Part shown: in pieces, positions 5,275-5,806 of the stretch | Numbering within the stretch: the stretch's first letter is position 1 | Layout of the letters: every line of letters starts with the position of its first letter | Source: Bacillota bacterium | GTDB taxonomy: Bacteria > Bacillota > Clostridia > Christensenellales > CAG-138 | Reading direction: 5' to 3' | DNA length: 5,806 nt | Assembly (NCBI GenBank): GCA_023416175.1 | Contig: JAEZIE010000171.1 | Span: 1 to 5,806, forward strand | Notes under the pieces: model-generated | What the model saw: the letters and a program-made list of their open reading frames with translations, nothing else | Told to the model about the DNA's origin: nothing | Databases searched by the model: none | Position numbers and translations under genes: made by a program

Positions 5275-5806
5275 ATGAAAATCGAAAAAATAAAGAACAG
5301 ACACGTCCTCTTCAAATATCCCGTTACGGATTGGGATTTGAATATCCACCTTATCATGGGCGACAAGTACAATTACCTCATAGATACAGGCTTGGGGTCT
5401 TTCAGCATTGCGCCAATCAAGGAGTATTTGGGAAGCAACCCGAAACCGGTCATCGTCATCAACACGCATTACCACTGGGACCATGTTTGGGGAAATCACG
5501 TATTTCATGAGGGTACAATCATTTCCCATACGCTATGCAGGAAGATGATTGCAGAGAAATGGGAAGGCATGTTAAGCAAAAACAGAAAATATGTATTCGG
5601 TGAGGTCGAGCTATGCCTTCCAAATCTGGTGTTTGATGACGCGCTGTATTTTCCCGATGATAGAATCAGGATATTCTATACGCCCGGGCATACGATCGAC
5701 TCCATCAGCGTCCTCGATGAAGTAGATCATGTGCTGGACGTTGGCGACAACGTCGGCGATACTCTTGACGAAATCGTACCCAACGTTGATACCCAAAAGC
5801 AGGTCT
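5275..5806 (+). CDS. Metallo-beta-lactamase-fold hydrolase, 3' end cut by window edge
   Basis: Member of the MBL superfamily, a probable two-zinc cytoplasmic hydrolase; no signal peptide is visible. 177 residues lie in the window and the frame is open at the end. Seen directly: an N-terminal strand pair with DTGLGS (37-42), the metal motif THYHWDHVWG (64-73) with H65, H67, D69 and H70, TPGHT with H139 (136-140), and DVGDN with the bridging Asp D158 (155-159). The last metal-binding His would lie beyond the window. About 65 residues of variable sequence separate the first motif from H139, the part that sets substrate choice in this superfamily, so substrate cannot be assigned; beta-lactam, thioester, lactone and phosphodiester hydrolases all share these motifs. 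Start: GAGAGG (5264-5269) lies five bases before the ATG. The 76-base gap behind the lipoprotein gene has no clear terminator or strong promoter, so co-transcription is plausible. Confidence 0.93.
   Translation, partial: MKIEKIKNRHVLFKYPVTDWDLNIHLIMGDKYNYLIDTGLGSFSIAPIKEYLGSNPKPVIVINTHYHWDHVWGNHVFHEGTIISHTLCRKMIAEKWEGMLSKNRKYVFGEVELCLPNLVFDDALYFPDDRIRIFYTPGHTIDSISVLDEVDHVLDVGDNVGDTLDEIVPNVDTQKQV

Noticed and set aside
4908..5529. Two minus-strand open frames (4908-5372 and 5254-5529) over the lipoprotein and hydrolase genes
   Set aside because: Antisense shadows of plus-strand genes that have clear motifs and ribosome sites.

Overview
The window looks like a chromosomal segment of a low-to-mid GC Firmicute, most likely a Clostridia-type anaerobe. 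The evidence is two lipoproteins with lipoboxes and long Ser/Pro/Thr-rich linkers, strong purine-rich Shine-Dalgarno sites, sigma-A-type promoters, and a polar amino-acid ABC transporter whose ATPase carries an insertion I associate with clostridial homologues. There is no sign of phage, transposase, CRISPR, tRNA or rRNA.

Layout. The left 2.4 kb (minus strand) is a complete-looking PAAT-family amino-acid uptake operon, read right to left: a promoter with an extended -10 (about 2431-2458), the lipoprotein solute-binding protein (1509-2387), a large hairpin in the gap (1444-1492), the permease (761-1408) and the ATPase (1-749, last residues cut by the window edge). A noncoding stretch (about 2460-2714) separates this from a divergently transcribed, noticeably AT-rich gene (2715-3917). 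That gene encodes a fold-type III PLP-dependent decarboxylase of the DAP/ornithine/SbnH/BtrK superfamily and has its own consensus promoter. Just behind it lies a GC-rich broken gene (3969-4238): the last ~90 codons of a malic enzyme with two offsetting frameshifts, followed by an intrinsic terminator (4261-4297). A second noncoding stretch with a 17-bp palindrome and a promoter (4298-4529) leads into a lipoprotein of unknown function (4530-5198). After it comes a metallo-beta-lactamase-fold hydrolase (5275 to the window end, 3' truncated).

How it fits together. The transporter would bind a polar amino acid at the cell surface and import it with ATP. The decarboxylase acts on an amino-acid-like substrate or an amino-acyl conjugate, and its back-to-back position with the transporter allows, but does not prove, a functional link. 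Its composition differs sharply from its neighbours (hand counts in sample 60-bp blocks: 28% and 35% G+C inside it, 43-65% in the others sampled). Its junction with a decapitated malic enzyme suggests that foreign DNA replaced the front of that enzyme. The lipoprotein and the hydrolase may be co-transcribed. No clearly new multi-gene system is visible. The most unusual items are the orphan decarboxylase at the malic-enzyme scar and several symmetric elements in the promoters and gaps.
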